Below, piece by piece: positions 17,582-27,067 of a DNA stretch of 64,000 bases (its first letter is position 1; the number at the start of each line of letters is the position of its first letter). The notes under the pieces were generated by a model, which had not been told where the DNA came from, made no database searches, and was given only the letters and a program-made list of their open reading frames with translations. Source of the stretch: Duganella aquatilis (GTDB taxonomy: Bacteria > Pseudomonadota > Gammaproteobacteria > Burkholderiales > Burkholderiaceae_D); contig NZ_WKJL01000010.1 of assembly GCF_009674565.1 (NCBI RefSeq), positions 1 to 64,000 of the forward strand. The letters run 5' to 3'. The translations under genes and the position numbers were made by a program.

Positions 17582-18202
17582 ATGAGCAATGAAGATCAGG
17601 ATTGGGCGGACCTGTTGTCGCCGGCACGTCGCGGGCTGCTGCGCGGCGGCGGCTTGCTGGCGGCGTTTGCCGCTTCGGGCATCGCATCGGCGCAAACCAC
17701 GGGCAAGAGTCCATGGGGCTACGAAACCTACAAGGAAGCCACCACCCGGCCGCACAGCGTGCGTCCCGGCGAGCAGACCTTGCCGACCAAGCCGCGCGCC
17801 TACACCGACATCAAGAGCTACCACGCCCATATTTATTTTGACGAGGACACGTTCCAGAAAGCGGCGCTGCTGCACAAGTGGGCGGCCGAGCGGTTCGAGG
17901 TCGAGCTGGGCAACTGGAACCTGGAGCCGCGCGGACCGCACGTGACGCCGTCGTTCTATTTCGGCTTCAGCAACGAGCAGTTGCAGGTCATCGTGCCATG
18001 GCTGCAATTGAACAGCCTGGGCCTGACCATCCTGATCCACCCGAACACCGACGATCCGCGCGCCGATCACCTGTATTACACGCTGTGGGTCAACCGTTCG
18101 CAACCCGTCAACGCCTACGCCATGAAGAAGCCGGGGCCGGACGAGCCGGCGGTGGAGCAGATCTATCCCAACACCAGGCCTGGCGTCCAGCTCGAAACTT
18201 AA
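17582..18202 (+). CDS. DOPA 4,5-dioxygenase-family protein with N-terminal export signal
   Basis: A 206-aa protein. Residues about 85-190 match the DOPA 4,5-dioxygenase family: the conserved KSYHAHIYFDEDTF, the GPHVTPSFYFGF strand and a late ILIHPNTDD His motif give the metal-binding His residues. These enzymes cleave catechol rings. In contrast to the usual short cytosolic forms of about 110-130 aa, this one carries an N-terminal stretch with SPARRGLLRGGG followed by an Ala-rich hydrophobic segment ending near ASAQT, which reads as a Tat signal. AAGGAG lies upstream of the ATG. It stands alone between unrelated genes. Confidence 0.78.
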   Translation: MSNEDQDWADLLSPARRGLLRGGGLLAAFAASGIASAQTTGKSPWGYETYKEATTRPHSVRPGEQTLPTKPRAYTDIKSYHAHIYFDEDTFQKAALLHKWAAERFEVELGNWNLEPRGPHVTPSFYFGFSNEQLQVIVPWLQLNSLGLTILIHPNTDDPRADHLYYTLWVNRSQPVNAYAMKKPGPDEPAVEQIYPNTRPGVQLET

Positions 18203-18238
18203 TCTAGTGCGATGCCATTAGTAACCATTCTCTAGAGA

Positions 18239-18264
18239 TGCCGGCATAGAATAAAATACCGGCA
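18239..18264. repeat. Short inverted repeat with internal -10-like box
   Basis: TGCCGG at 18239-18244 pairs with CCGGCA at 18259-18264. The AT-rich spacer contains TAGAAT (18247-18252), a plausible -10 element for the phasin gene starting at 18280. It may be an operator for the PhaD-like regulator encoded just downstream, but that is inference only. Confidence 0.3.
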
Positions 18265-18279
18265 AACAGAACTCATGGG

Positions 18280-18633
18280 ATGGAAATGGCTAAGAAGTTG
18301 AAGAAGAACGACGACCAGCTGGCGGATGCCGTGCGCATGTCGTCGCAGGAGATCTGGCAGGCAGGCCTGGCGGCATTCGCCAAGGCGCAGGAAGAGGAGG
18401 GCAAGTTCTTCTCGATGCAGCTGTTCGAGGAGCGCGTGCTGCGCGCGCTGAGTTCGATCGGCGTGCCGACGCGCCAGGAAATCGATGCACTGCACCAGCG
18501 GATCGACGAGCTGACCAAACAGGTGGCCGCGCTGTCCGGCAAGCCCGCTGTGAAGAAGGCGGCCAAGGAAGAGAAACCGGCCGCGAAAAAAACGCCCGCT
18601 AAAAAGCCTGCTGCCAAGAAAGCGACACGCTAA
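18280..18633 (+). CDS. Phasin of the PhaI/PhaF type
   Basis: A 117-aa polyhydroxyalkanoate granule-associated protein. Residues 1-85 hold the amphipathic helical phasin domain (SSQEIWQAGLAAFAKAQEEEG, then a heptad-like coiled coil around EIDALHQRIDELTKQVAAL). The last 30 residues are Lys/Ala/Pro-rich with repeated PAAKK units, as in the DNA-binding tail of PhaF-like proteins. It coats PHA granules and may tether them to DNA. A PhaD-like TetR regulator follows 105 bp downstream. A different-family phasin is encoded at 31723-32166. An ATG at 18286 is an alternative start. Confidence 0.82.
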   Translation: MEMAKKLKKNDDQLADAVRMSSQEIWQAGLAAFAKAQEEEGKFFSMQLFEERVLRALSSIGVPTRQEIDALHQRIDELTKQVAALSGKPAVKKAAKEEKPAAKKTPAKKPAAKKATR

Positions 18634-18738
18634 CTGGCGGCATCAGGCCGCTATGTGCGGCTAAAAGCGTGCGCGGGTGTTCCTCTGTTGTGTGCATCGG
18701 TGTTATGCTTGCACGAGAATAAACAGAGGTTCCCTGCT

Positions 18739-19404
18739 ATGTTACAAAAAGCCCCACGCCGTACCCGCGAACGCATCCTTGAGCTGTCCTTGCGCTTGTT
18801 TAACGAGTTCGGCGAGCCCAATATCACCACCACCGTGATCGCCGAAGAGATGAATATCTCGCCGGGGAATTTGTACTACCATTTCCGTAACAAGGACGAC
18901 ATCGTCAACTCGATCTTCGTCCAGTTCGAAGCCGAGATCGAACGCATCCTGACCGTGCCGAACGGCCGCCGCTCCAACATCGAGGACGTGTGGTTGTACC
19001 TGCACCTGATGTTCGAACTGATCTGGCGCTACCGCTTTTTCTACCGCGACCTGAACGACCTGCTGTCGCGCAACCGCAAGCTGGAACTGCACTTCAAGCA
19101 GATCCTGGCGCACAAGATCAAGGTCGCCAAGCAGCTGTGTGAAGACTTGCGCACCGAGAAATCGCTGGAAGCCTCCGACAACGCCATCGACGCCATGGCC
19201 ACCAATATGGTGGTGGTGGCGACATATTGGTTATCCTATGAATACGTGCGCAATCCGCGCAAGTACAGCGAGCAGCAGTCGATGGCCGATGCGCTGGCGC
19301 GCGGCTGTTACCAGGTGCTGTCGCAGATCGGCCCGTACCTGCGCAATGAAACGGCGCTGCTGTTCCAGAAACTGTCCGAAGAATATCTGAAGAAGCTCAA
19401 GTGA
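18739..19404 (+). CDS. TetR-family regulator, PhaD-like
   Basis: A 221-aa regulator. The N-terminal helix-turn-helix (about residues 10-55, with ISPGNLYYHFRNKDDIV as recognition helix) and the helical ligand domain closely resemble PhaD, the TetR-type activator of polyhydroxyalkanoate genes in pseudomonads: LFNEFGEPN, SPGNLYYHF and WLYLHLMFE all have PhaD counterparts. A phasin gene is directly upstream, which supports the role. AGAGG precedes the ATG at 18739. The stop is 16 bp before the next gene. Binding to the phasin promoter region is expected but not shown. Confidence 0.82.
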   Translation: MLQKAPRRTRERILELSLRLFNEFGEPNITTTVIAEEMNISPGNLYYHFRNKDDIVNSIFVQFEAEIERILTVPNGRRSNIEDVWLYLHLMFELIWRYRFFYRDLNDLLSRNRKLELHFKQILAHKIKVAKQLCEDLRTEKSLEASDNAIDAMATNMVVVATYWLSYEYVRNPRKYSEQQSMADALARGCYQVLSQIGPYLRNETALLFQKLSEEYLKKLK

Positions 19405-19420
19405 ACTGAAGGAGGCATTG

Positions 19421-20201
19421 ATGGCGTGGACCGCTTTTCCGTACCCCGATCCGGCGTTTCGCTATACGCCGGAAAGCCTGCAGGCGGCGTGGCCGCAGCT
19501 GCACGGCGGCGATCGCGAAGCGTTCCCGACCCATCCGGTGCTGGTGCAGGCCTGGATCGCCTTCCACGCCGGCGAGTTCGAGCGCGCCGCGCGGCTGGGG
19601 CTGGATGTGGGCGTGAACGGCTACGCGGTCGCCCACAAGGCCATCTGCATGTACACCAACTACCTGGAGCCGAACGAGAAGAAGCGCCTGGCCACTTTTG
19701 AATGCGTGGCCGAGCGCTGCGAGCGCCAGCAGCGCGAGCAGCCGGACCAGCCGGCCGGCTACTACTGGCATGCGTATGCGCTGGGCCAGTATTCGCAGGG
19801 CATCTCGGTGGTGAAGGCGCTGGCGCAGGGATTGGGCGCGAAGATCAAGCACAGCCTCGACAAGACCGTGCAGCTGGCGCCGCAGCGCGCCGATGCGCAC
19901 GTGGCGCTGGGCGTGTACCACGCCGAAATCATCGACAAGGCCGGCGCCGTGCTGGCCGGCCTGACCTACGGCGTCAAGAAGGACGAGAGCTACCGCCAGT
20001 TTGAAACGGCGCTGGCGCTGAATCCCGATTCGTCGATCGCCCGCATCCAGTACGCACGCGCGCTGGTGATGCTGGACGGGAAAAAGAAACTGGCGCAGGC
20101 CAGGGATTTATACGAGCAGGCCGCCTGCTGCAACGTGCGCGACGCCACCGAGCGGCTGGACCAGGACGCTGCGCAAAAAGAATTGGAAGAGGAAAAGTTA
20201 A

Positions 20202-20221
<20 letters not shown>
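19421..20221 (+). CDS. Hypothetical TPR-like helical protein
   Basis: A 266-aa protein with no signal peptide. It is made of helix pairs that read as tetratricopeptide-like repeats (for example ADAHVALGVYHAEI and SIARIQYARALVMLDG), so it is probably a protein-binding scaffold. GAAGGAGG lies six bases upstream of the ATG at 19421. The gene sits between the PhaD-like regulator and the LOG gene, overlapping the latter by 20 bases, so these three are probably one transcript. I do not recognise a named family. Confidence 0.65.
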
Positions 20222-20747
<526 letters not shown>

Positions 20748-21373
20748 TTTTGCTGTCAATTCGACGTTTGCTGCCGCCGCCCAGGCGGCGGTGGTCGACT
20801 TCGACGCCGCCTCGGTCGCACAACTGAGCCACACCAACCTGCCGTCTCCGCTGAATGTGGTGAACGTCTACCATGGCACCAGCTATGTCGAGGATGGCTT
20901 CCAGTTGAGCAGTTCGCTCGGCGCCACGGCGCTGCACTCGCTGTTCGTTGCGGACGATCACAATATTCTCTACCGGCCGGCCGCCGACTCCTACGCCATG
21001 GCGGCCACGGCTGCCGCCACCATCACATTGAGCAGCGTGGATCACAGCGCCTTCAATGTGACGTCGATCGACCTGGCCAAGCTGTTGATGGGACCGTTCG
21101 CGCTTAACGGCTCGGTCACCTTCTACGGCACCAAGGCCGGCACCTCGACCCCCGTGGTGCAGAAGTTCGACTACACGGGCAACTGGACCACCTTCTGGTT
21201 CAATCCGAATTTTACCGACCTGTCGTCGCTGAGCTGGAGCCAGGGCGTGGCCACCAGGTTCGAGTTCGATAACATCAACATCACGTCCGCCGTGCCGGAA
21301 GCGGAAACCTGGGCCATGCTGCTGGCCGGCCTCGGCATGCTGGGCTGGGTGGCGCGCCGCCAGCGGGCGTGAA

Positions 21374-21883
21374 CTAGCCCCACAACTTCCGGCCTTCGGT
21401 GTCCAGCTGCGTGAGGTACAGCCGAAGGTCGAATTCATACTGGTGGTAGTTCGGTTCCATGTAGGTGCACAGCTTGTAAAACGCCTTGTCGTGCTGCTTT
21501 TCCTTGATGTGCGCCAGCTCGTGCACGGCGATCATGCGCAGGAATTCCAGCGGCACTTCCTTGAACATGGTGGCGACGCGGATCTCGTGCTTGGCCTTGA
21601 GCTTGCCGCCCTGCACGCGCGAGATCGCCGTGTGCAGTCCCAGCGCGTGATTGATCACGTGGATCTTGCTGTCATACTCGACCTTGTTGATCGGCTCGGC
21701 GTTGCGCAGGAATTCCGATTTCAAATCCTGCACGTACTGGTACAGCGCGCGGTCGGTGCGCAGGTCGTGCGGCTTGCTGTAGCGCTTGAGCAGCACCTCG
21801 CCCAGCTGGTTCTTGGCGATCAGCTGCGCGACTTGCTGTTGCGTTTGTTCGGAATAAGCGCTGAGGTACTTCAGGTGCGACAT
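21374..21883 (-). CDS. YgjP-like zinc metallopeptidase domain protein
   Basis: A 169-aa protein of the M48-related YgjP/DUF45 family. The zinc site is visible: HELAH (HExxH) at about residue 119, followed by KEKQHDKAFYKLCTYMEPNYHQ, which supplies the third His. Proteins of this family have been reported as metal-dependent hydrolases, including UTP pyrophosphatase-type activity for YgjP; the substrate here is unknown. It is shorter than typical YgjP (about 170 against 230 residues), but the metal-binding core is complete. It is convergent with the PEP-CTERM remnant, with 1 bp between stops. Confidence 0.78.
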   Translation of the reverse strand: MSHLKYLSAYSEQTQQQVAQLIAKNQLGEVLLKRYSKPHDLRTDRALYQYVQDLKSEFLRNAEPINKVEYDSKIHVINHALGLHTAISRVQGGKLKAKHEIRVATMFKEVPLEFLRMIAVHELAHIKEKQHDKAFYKLCTYMEPNYHQYEFDLRLYLTQLDTEGRKLWG

Positions 21884-21935
21884 GACGGCTGCTAAAAAAT
21901 GGCGAACCGGGAATGTACCACAGCGGCGGCCAGGC

Positions 21936-22556
21936 TCAGGATTTCAGCCGCTCGGCGCGGGCAATGGCGCGCTGCACCGCGGGCCGCGCGGCAATCTGCT
22001 CATACCAGCGCGCGACATGTGGTGTGGCGCTGAAATCGATATTGGCAAACTCCCGGCGCCACAGCCAGCCGAAGTGGGCGATATCGGCGATTGAATAGCT
22101 GTCGCCCGATACATAGGCTTGCGTGGCCAGCACGCGGTCCAGCAGCGCGAGCGTACGCCGGGCCTCGCCGTGAAAGCGCGCAATCGCCGCCGGCATGACC
22201 TCCGGCGCGGACTTCTGGAAATAGCCGGACTGGCCGAATGCCGGGCCAAGACCGGAAGCATGGAAGAACAGCTGCTCGAACACGCGGGCGCAGGCCGCGC
22301 CATCCGGCGGCAACAACAGGCCGTGCCGCTCCGCCAGGTACACCAGAATCGCGGCCGACTCGGTCAGCACCAGCTTGTCGCCGGGCGAAATCAGCACCGG
22401 CACCTTGGCGTTCGGATTGAGCAAGGCAAAGGCCTCGGTCTTTTGCTCGCCCTGGCGGACGTCGACCGCGTGCAGCTGGTAGTCCAGCCAGAGTTCCTCC
22501 AGGGCGATGATGGCTTTGATGCTGTTGGGCGTGGCGAATGCGTAGAGCTGGTACAT
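21936..22556 (-). CDS. Glutathione S-transferase
   Basis: A 206-aa glutathione transferase. The N-terminal thioredoxin-like domain (residues 1-80) shows the glutathione-binding NAKVPVL and LTESAAILVYLAE segments, and the C-terminal helical domain contains SYSIADIAHFGWLWR. A good AGAGGAAA lies eight bases upstream of the ATG at 22556. It is divergent from a LysR gene starting at 22704, so the 147 bp between them probably hold the shared control region. The likely role is conjugation or reduction of electrophiles; the substrate is unknown. Confidence 0.9.
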   Translation of the reverse strand: MYQLYAFATPNSIKAIIALEELWLDYQLHAVDVRQGEQKTEAFALLNPNAKVPVLISPGDKLVLTESAAILVYLAERHGLLLPPDGAACARVFEQLFFHASGLGPAFGQSGYFQKSAPEVMPAAIARFHGEARRTLALLDRVLATQAYVSGDSYSIADIAHFGWLWRREFANIDFSATPHVARWYEQIAARPAVQRAIARAERLKS

Positions 22557-22703
22557 GATGTTTCCTCTGTGAGTGTCGATACCGTCACTGTGCCGCCGCC
22601 GGCGCGATGCCGGAAGACCGGCCGGCGCCATATCTCTCATTCCTCCGGAGAATAGGGTGACAGTCCTGCCATGCCCCGTTAAGATGAGGCCAGGAGGAAT
22701 GCC

Positions 22704-23594
22704 TTGGACCGTTTAACCTTGATGGAAATTTTTGTGTGCGTGGTGGAGGCCGGTTCGTTCTCCGCCGCCGCACGCCGCCTGAATACCGGCCAGCCGGCCG
22801 TCTCGAAGGCCGTGGCGCAGCTGGAGACGCGGCTGGGCACGCGGCTGTTGTCGCGCACCACGCGCGGCCTGACGCCGACCGATGCCGGCCACCGTTATTA
22901 CGAAGGCGCGCGCAAGACCATCAGCCAGGCCGACGAAACCGAACTCGACACACGCGGCGCCGGCGCCAGCCTGCGCGGCCGCTTGCGCGTCTGCGCCGGC
23001 CTGACCTTCGGCCGGCTGCACGTGGTGCCCAAGCTGGGCGCGTGGCTGCAGGCGCATCCCGAGCTGGAGCTGGACATGGTGCTGGACGACCGTCACATCG
23101 ATTTGCTGGAACACGGCATCGACGTGGCGCTGCGCATGGGCACGCTGAACGATTCCTCGATGACGGCGCGCCGCATTGCGCAAGGTCGGCGGCTGGTGGT
23201 GGGCACGCCGGCCTATTTCGCGCAACACGGCGTGCCGCAAGCGCCGGCGGATTTGTTGGGCCACGCCGCCGTGCCGTATGTGCAGGACGCGGGCGGCAGC
23301 GGCGCCTGGGTGTTCGAGCGGGTAGGGGAGCGCCAGCAGGTCACACTGCAAGGACGGTTGCGGGTGTCGGCGGCCGAAGGCTTGCGCGCGGCCGTGTTGT
23401 CCGATCAGGGACTGGCCGTGGCGTCGGAATGGATGTTCGCGCCGGAGTTGGCCAGCGGCGCGGTGCAGGCGGTGTTGAGCGACTGGACCTTGCCGGCGAT
23501 GGATGTGTGGGCAGTCTATCCATCGGGCCGGCTGGCGAGCGCCAAGGCGCGCGCGTTTGTCGATTTCATGCAGGCGTCGCTGACGCCTGCCTGA
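22704..23594 (+). CDS. LysR-family transcriptional regulator
   Basis: A 296-aa regulator. The winged helix-turn-helix is at residues 3-62 (FVCVVEAGSFSAAARRLNTGQPAVSKAVAQLE), followed by a periplasmic-binding-protein-like effector domain. The start is a TTG with AGGAGG six bases upstream. It is divergent from the glutathione transferase gene and convergent with the peroxiredoxin fusion gene (4 bp between stops). By LysR convention it probably controls the divergent glutathione transferase. The inducer is unknown. Confidence 0.9.
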   Translation: MDRLTLMEIFVCVVEAGSFSAAARRLNTGQPAVSKAVAQLETRLGTRLLSRTTRGLTPTDAGHRYYEGARKTISQADETELDTRGAGASLRGRLRVCAGLTFGRLHVVPKLGAWLQAHPELELDMVLDDRHIDLLEHGIDVALRMGTLNDSSMTARRIAQGRRLVVGTPAYFAQHGVPQAPADLLGHAAVPYVQDAGGSGAWVFERVGERQQVTLQGRLRVSAAEGLRAAVLSDQGLAVASEWMFAPELASGAVQAVLSDWTLPAMDVWAVYPSGRLASAKARAFVDFMQASLTPA

Positions 23595-23598
23595 GCCC

Positions 23599-24777
23599 TT
23601 ACAGCGCCGGCGCTGGCGGGAAATCGACCGGCACCTGCGTCAGCGCGTGCAGGTAGTTGGTGATGATCTTGTCGCCGATGACCATCACGGTGTCGACCAG
23701 TTGCACCTTGCTGTAGCCGGCCGCCAGAAAGGCGGCCAGCAGCGCCGGCTCCGCGTGGCCGCGGTTCAGCGTCGCGCTCCTGGCCAGTTTGGCCAGTGCA
23801 TCCAGCCTGGCGTCGAACGCGGCGCCGCCTTTGCGGATCTCGATGATCTGCTCCGGCGTGAAGCCGACCATGCCGCCCAGCGCGGTGTGCGCGGCCAGGC
23901 AGTACTCGCACTGGTTGACCTGGCTGACCACCAGATTGATGACCTCGCGTTCCTTGGCGTTCAGCGAGCTTTTGCCGTTTTGCAGCGTCAGGTAATTGCC
24001 CAGCGCGGTCTCGGAGTAGGCCAGCGTGGCGTACAGGTTGGGCACCATGCCCAGGCCTTTTTTCAGCTGTTCGAAGATCGCCTGGTTGGCCGTCGACACC
24101 TCGGCGGCCTTCGGCACGGCGAAGCGGGCCAGTGCTGGCAGCAGCAGAGCGGTTTCCGGACGGCTGGTGTAGTCGGGATCGACTTCCGCGTAGAGGATGG
24201 TGCCGTCGGTGTCGATGACGAAGCGCCCGGGCAGCGGCAGGGTCCAGCTGTCATCGCCGTTGAAGCCAGGCAGGTCGTTCTTCAGCGACTTGTACAGCTC
24301 GATCAGATAGTCCGGCATCTGGTAGCGGATGCCGAAGGCGGCGGCCACCTCGTTGCCGGCGTCGGTCAGCACCGGGAACGACAGCTCGTTCTGGCGCATC
24401 GACTTGCGGCTGTTGGACGCGGTCTGCGGCGAGATGGTCACCAGCCTGGCGCCCAGCGCCTGGATCTGCGGCAGCTCGGCTTGCAGGGCCTGCAGGTCCA
24501 GGTTGCAGTACGGGCACCACACGCCACGGTAGAAGCTGACCACCAGCGGCCCCTGCTTCAGCAGTTCAACCGAGCTGACCGGGTTGCCGTCGGCGTCGCT
24601 CAGGGTGAAGGCGGGCGCGCGGTCGCCGACCTTGAGTGCGCCATCCGCGAGTCCCGAGGCGCGCAGTTCGGCGGTGGCGCGGTGCATGGTTTCGATCACC
24701 GAGTACGGTACGTTGTAGGGTGGTTTGCCTGCTTCGAAGTCGGCTTTGAAGGCGTCCAGTTTGGCTTTGAGAGTCAT
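23599..24777 (-). CDS. Peroxiredoxin-like/AhpD-like fusion protein
   Basis: A 392-aa cytoplasmic protein joining two redox modules. Residues 45-215 are an AhpC/TSA-type thioredoxin fold with the catalytic pair in VWCPYC (Cys88, Cys91). Residues 235-385 are a carboxymuconolactone decarboxylase/AhpD-type helical domain with the CEYCLAAH motif (Cys290, Cys293, His297). In separate form, AhpC is a peroxidase and AhpD reduces it, so the fusion may be a self-contained peroxidase or disulfide reductase. The second domain supplies the resolving disulfide. It is a single gene with its own promoter in the 178-bp gap before modA. Confidence 0.85.
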   Translation of the reverse strand: MTLKAKLDAFKADFEAGKPPYNVPYSVIETMHRATAELRASGLADGALKVGDRAPAFTLSDADGNPVSSVELLKQGPLVVSFYRGVWCPYCNLDLQALQAELPQIQALGARLVTISPQTASNSRKSMRQNELSFPVLTDAGNEVAAAFGIRYQMPDYLIELYKSLKNDLPGFNGDDSWTLPLPGRFVIDTDGTILYAEVDPDYTSRPETALLLPALARFAVPKAAEVSTANQAIFEQLKKGLGMVPNLYATLAYSETALGNYLTLQNGKSSLNAKEREVINLVVSQVNQCEYCLAAHTALGGMVGFTPEQIIEIRKGGAAFDARLDALAKLARSATLNRGHAEPALLAAFLAAGYSKVQLVDTVMVIGDKIITNYLHALTQVPVDFPPAPAL

Positions 24778-24910
24778 GATGATTTCCCTGTGTGAGTAAG
24801 TGAGAACTCAGTATGCGAGTTGCCAGTCATTCCCGTAAGATACGTGGAAACCATATGACTTATTCTTTGTGGGAATGCCTCCCTCATGGACCATGCCCAG
24901 ATTTCTCTGG

Positions 24911-24934
24911 CGCTATATAATTGTGTTTATTGCG
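24911..24934. promoter_or_regulatory. ModE-like operator over the modA -10 box
   Basis: The 24-bp sequence starts CGCTATATA and its other half, read from the opposite strand, is CGCAATAAA: 7 of 9 positions match. This resembles the enterobacterial ModE operator with TATA-rich half-sites. A perfect TATAAT (24916-24921) lies inside it, so bound ModE would block transcription. The site is 21 bp before the modA ATG. The modE gene is the last gene of the same cluster, which supports molybdate-dependent self-control. Confidence 0.65.
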
Positions 24935-24955
24935 GTTTTGATCAGAGGAGAGAAT

Positions 24956-25699
24956 ATGTTGAAAGCAGGTGTAGCGATTATCCTGGCGGCCTTCGGCGCC
25001 ACGGCTTCGGCAACGGACATCACGGTGTCGGCCGCGGCCAGCCTGACCAATGCGTTCAAGGAAATTGGCGCGGCGTATGAGAAGGAGCACGCGGGCGACA
25101 AGGTGCAGTTCAACTTCGCCGCTTCCGATCCGCTGGTGCAGCAGATCAGCAAGGGCGCGCCGGTCGACGTGTTCGCCTCCGCCGACCAGGATGCGATGGA
25201 CAAGGCCGATAATCTGAAGCTGCTGGCCCCTGGCACCCGCAAGAACTTCGCCAGCAACAGCCTGGTGCTGATCGCACCGCAAGGCGGCAAGGTGGCGGTC
25301 AAGGCCCTGGCGGACGTCACGCAGCCTGCCGTGGCGCGCATCACCATCGGCAATCCGGCCAGCGTGCCGGTCGGCCGCTACACCAAGGCCGCGCTGGAAA
25401 ACGCCAAGCTTTGGACCGCTGTCGAGCCGAAACTGATCCTGGGCACCTCGGTGCGCCAGTGCCTGGATTATGTGGCGCGCGGTGAAGTGGACGCCGGTTT
25501 CGTCTACGCCACCGACGCCGCCATCGTGAAAGACAAGGTCACCGTGGTGGCCACGGTGCCGACCGAAACGCCGGTCAGTTATCCGATCGCGGTGATCGCC
25601 GCCGGTCCGCAAGCGGCGGCTGGCCGCAAGTTTGCCGACTACGTGCAGTCGTCGGCCGGCCAGGCCATTCTTGCCAAGTACGGTTTCGGCCGACCATAA
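24956..25699 (+). CDS. modA: Molybdate-binding periplasmic protein ModA
   Basis: Substrate-binding protein of the molybdate ABC importer. It is 247 aa with an N-terminal signal peptide (about 20 residues, cleaved near ATASA-TD). The mature start DITVSAAASLTNAFKEI, the FNFAASDPLVQQI segment and ASVPVGRYTKAAL are ModA hallmarks; Ser and Tyr residues in these segments hold the oxyanion. GAGGAGA precedes the ATG at 24956. It is the first gene of modABCE, and its promoter carries a ModE-like operator. Confidence 0.95.
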   Translation: MLKAGVAIILAAFGATASATDITVSAAASLTNAFKEIGAAYEKEHAGDKVQFNFAASDPLVQQISKGAPVDVFASADQDAMDKADNLKLLAPGTRKNFASNSLVLIAPQGGKVAVKALADVTQPAVARITIGNPASVPVGRYTKAALENAKLWTAVEPKLILGTSVRQCLDYVARGEVDAGFVYATDAAIVKDKVTVVATVPTETPVSYPIAVIAAGPQAAAGRKFADYVQSSAGQAILAKYGFGRP

Positions 25700-25700
25700 C

Positions 25701-26381
25701 GTGGAGTCGTTCGATCCTGCGTGGGTGGCGCTGCGGTTGTCGTTGAAGGTTGCCTGCTGGGCCACGCTGATCGATCTGGTGTTTGGTGTGGCGCTCGGCT
25801 ACCTGTTGGCGCGCAAGCGCTTTCCGGGCCGCGAACTGCTGGACGCGGTGCTGACCTTGCCGATGGTGATGCCGCCGACGGTGCTGGGCTACTACATGCT
25901 GGTCATCATCGGCCGCAATGGCGTGATCGGCGCGTGGTTGCAGCAGCACTTCGGCATCAACCTGATTTTCACCTGGCAGGCGGCGGTGATCGCGGCGGCC
26001 GTGGTGGCGTTTCCGCTGGTGCTGAAGGGCGCGCGCGCCGCGTTTGAAAGCATCGATACGCAGTTCGAACAGGCGGCACGGGTGCTGGGCGTGTCGCCGT
26101 TTGGCGTGTTCCTGCGTGTGACCCTGCCGCTGGCCTGGCGCGGCGTGCTGGGCGGCACCTTGCTGGCCTTCGCCCGCTCGATGGGCGAGTTCGGCGCGAC
26201 GCTGATGGTGGCCGGCAGCATTCCCGGCAAGACGCAGACGCTATCGATCGCCGTCTACGAAGCCGTGCAGGCCGGGCAGGACGACCAGGCCAACCTGCTG
26301 GTGATTATTACTTCCGTGGTCTGCGTGGTGGTGCTGGTTACCGCCAACAAACTGACGCCTAACCGCAATCCGCAAGCATGA
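25701..26381 (+). CDS. modB: Molybdate ABC transporter permease ModB
   Basis: Inner-membrane permease of the molybdate importer: 226 aa, five to six membrane helices. The EAA loop that docks the ATPase is visible as EQAARVLGVSPFGVFLRVTLPLAWRG (about residues 122-147). The chosen start is a GTG one base after the modA stop, giving the family's usual length; a longer frame opening at 25632 would overlap modA. The stop overlaps the modC start by 4 bases. Confidence 0.93.
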   Translation: MESFDPAWVALRLSLKVACWATLIDLVFGVALGYLLARKRFPGRELLDAVLTLPMVMPPTVLGYYMLVIIGRNGVIGAWLQQHFGINLIFTWQAAVIAAAVVAFPLVLKGARAAFESIDTQFEQAARVLGVSPFGVFLRVTLPLAWRGVLGGTLLAFARSMGEFGATLMVAGSIPGKTQTLSIAVYEAVQAGQDDQANLLVIITSVVCVVVLVTANKLTPNRNPQA

Positions 26382-27067
26382 GCACCCAATTTACAGTCGA
26401 CATCCACAAAACCCTGCGCTCCGGCGAGCGGGTGTTCCAGCTGCAGGCGCGCTTCGAATCGTCCAGCCAGCGGGTGGTGGTGTACGGCTCGTCCGGCGCC
26501 GGCAAGAGCCAGATGATGAAAGCCGTGGCGGGCCTGATGACGCCGGACAGCGGCCGCATCGAGCTGGCCGGCCGCTGCCTGTTCGACAGCGGCAGCGGCG
26601 TCAACCTGCCGGCCCAGGACCGCAAGGTGGCCTATCTGTTCCAGGATTACGCGCTGTTCCCGCACCTGAACGTGCGGCAGAACATCGGCTTCGGCCTGCA
26701 GCGCGGCTGGCGCAATCCGCTGGCGCGCGTGGATGGCGAGGCGATCCGCTACTGGATGGAGGCGTTCGCGCTGGACCACGTGGCGCACCAGTATCCGCAC
26801 CAGTTGTCCGGCGGCCAGCGGCAGCGGGTGGCGCTGGCGCGCGCGCTGGCGCCGCAGCCGCAGGCGCTGTTGCTGGACGAGCCGTTCGCCGCGCTCGACC
26901 CCGGCCTGCGCGAACGCATGCGCGCCGAACTCGGCGACCTGCAGCGCCGGCTGGCAATCCCCATGCTGATGATTACCCACGATCCGGAAGACGTGCGCGC
27001 CTTCGGCGACCATGTGCTGCGCATGGAAAATGGTAGCATCTTCCGTGTGGAGGAGAATGCGGCATGA
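26378..27067 (+). CDS. modC: Molybdate ABC transporter ATPase ModC, short form
   Basis: ATP-hydrolysing subunit of the molybdate importer. The 229-aa product has Walker A GSSGAGKS (37-44), the Q-loop FQDYALFPHL, the signature LSGGQRQRVALARAL, Walker B LLLDEPFAALD and the switch His in ITHDPED. It stops right after the nucleotide-binding domain and lacks the C-terminal TOBE/MOP domain of about 120 residues present in classical ModC. It overlaps modB and modE by 4 bases each, so the reading frame is not obviously broken. The two MOP modules of ModE next door may do the molybdate sensing. Confidence 0.93.
   Translation: MSTQFTVDIHKTLRSGERVFQLQARFESSSQRVVVYGSSGAGKSQMMKAVAGLMTPDSGRIELAGRCLFDSGSGVNLPAQDRKVAYLFQDYALFPHLNVRQNIGFGLQRGWRNPLARVDGEAIRYWMEAFALDHVAHQYPHQLSGGQRQRVALARALAPQPQALLLDEPFAALDPGLRERMRAELGDLQRRLAIPMLMITHDPEDVRAFGDHVLRMENGSIFRVEENAA

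Noticed and set aside
24880-24900. A -35 box for the modA promoter
   Set aside because: No hexamer near the expected spacing resembles TTGACA. The promoter call rests on the TATAAT and operator only.
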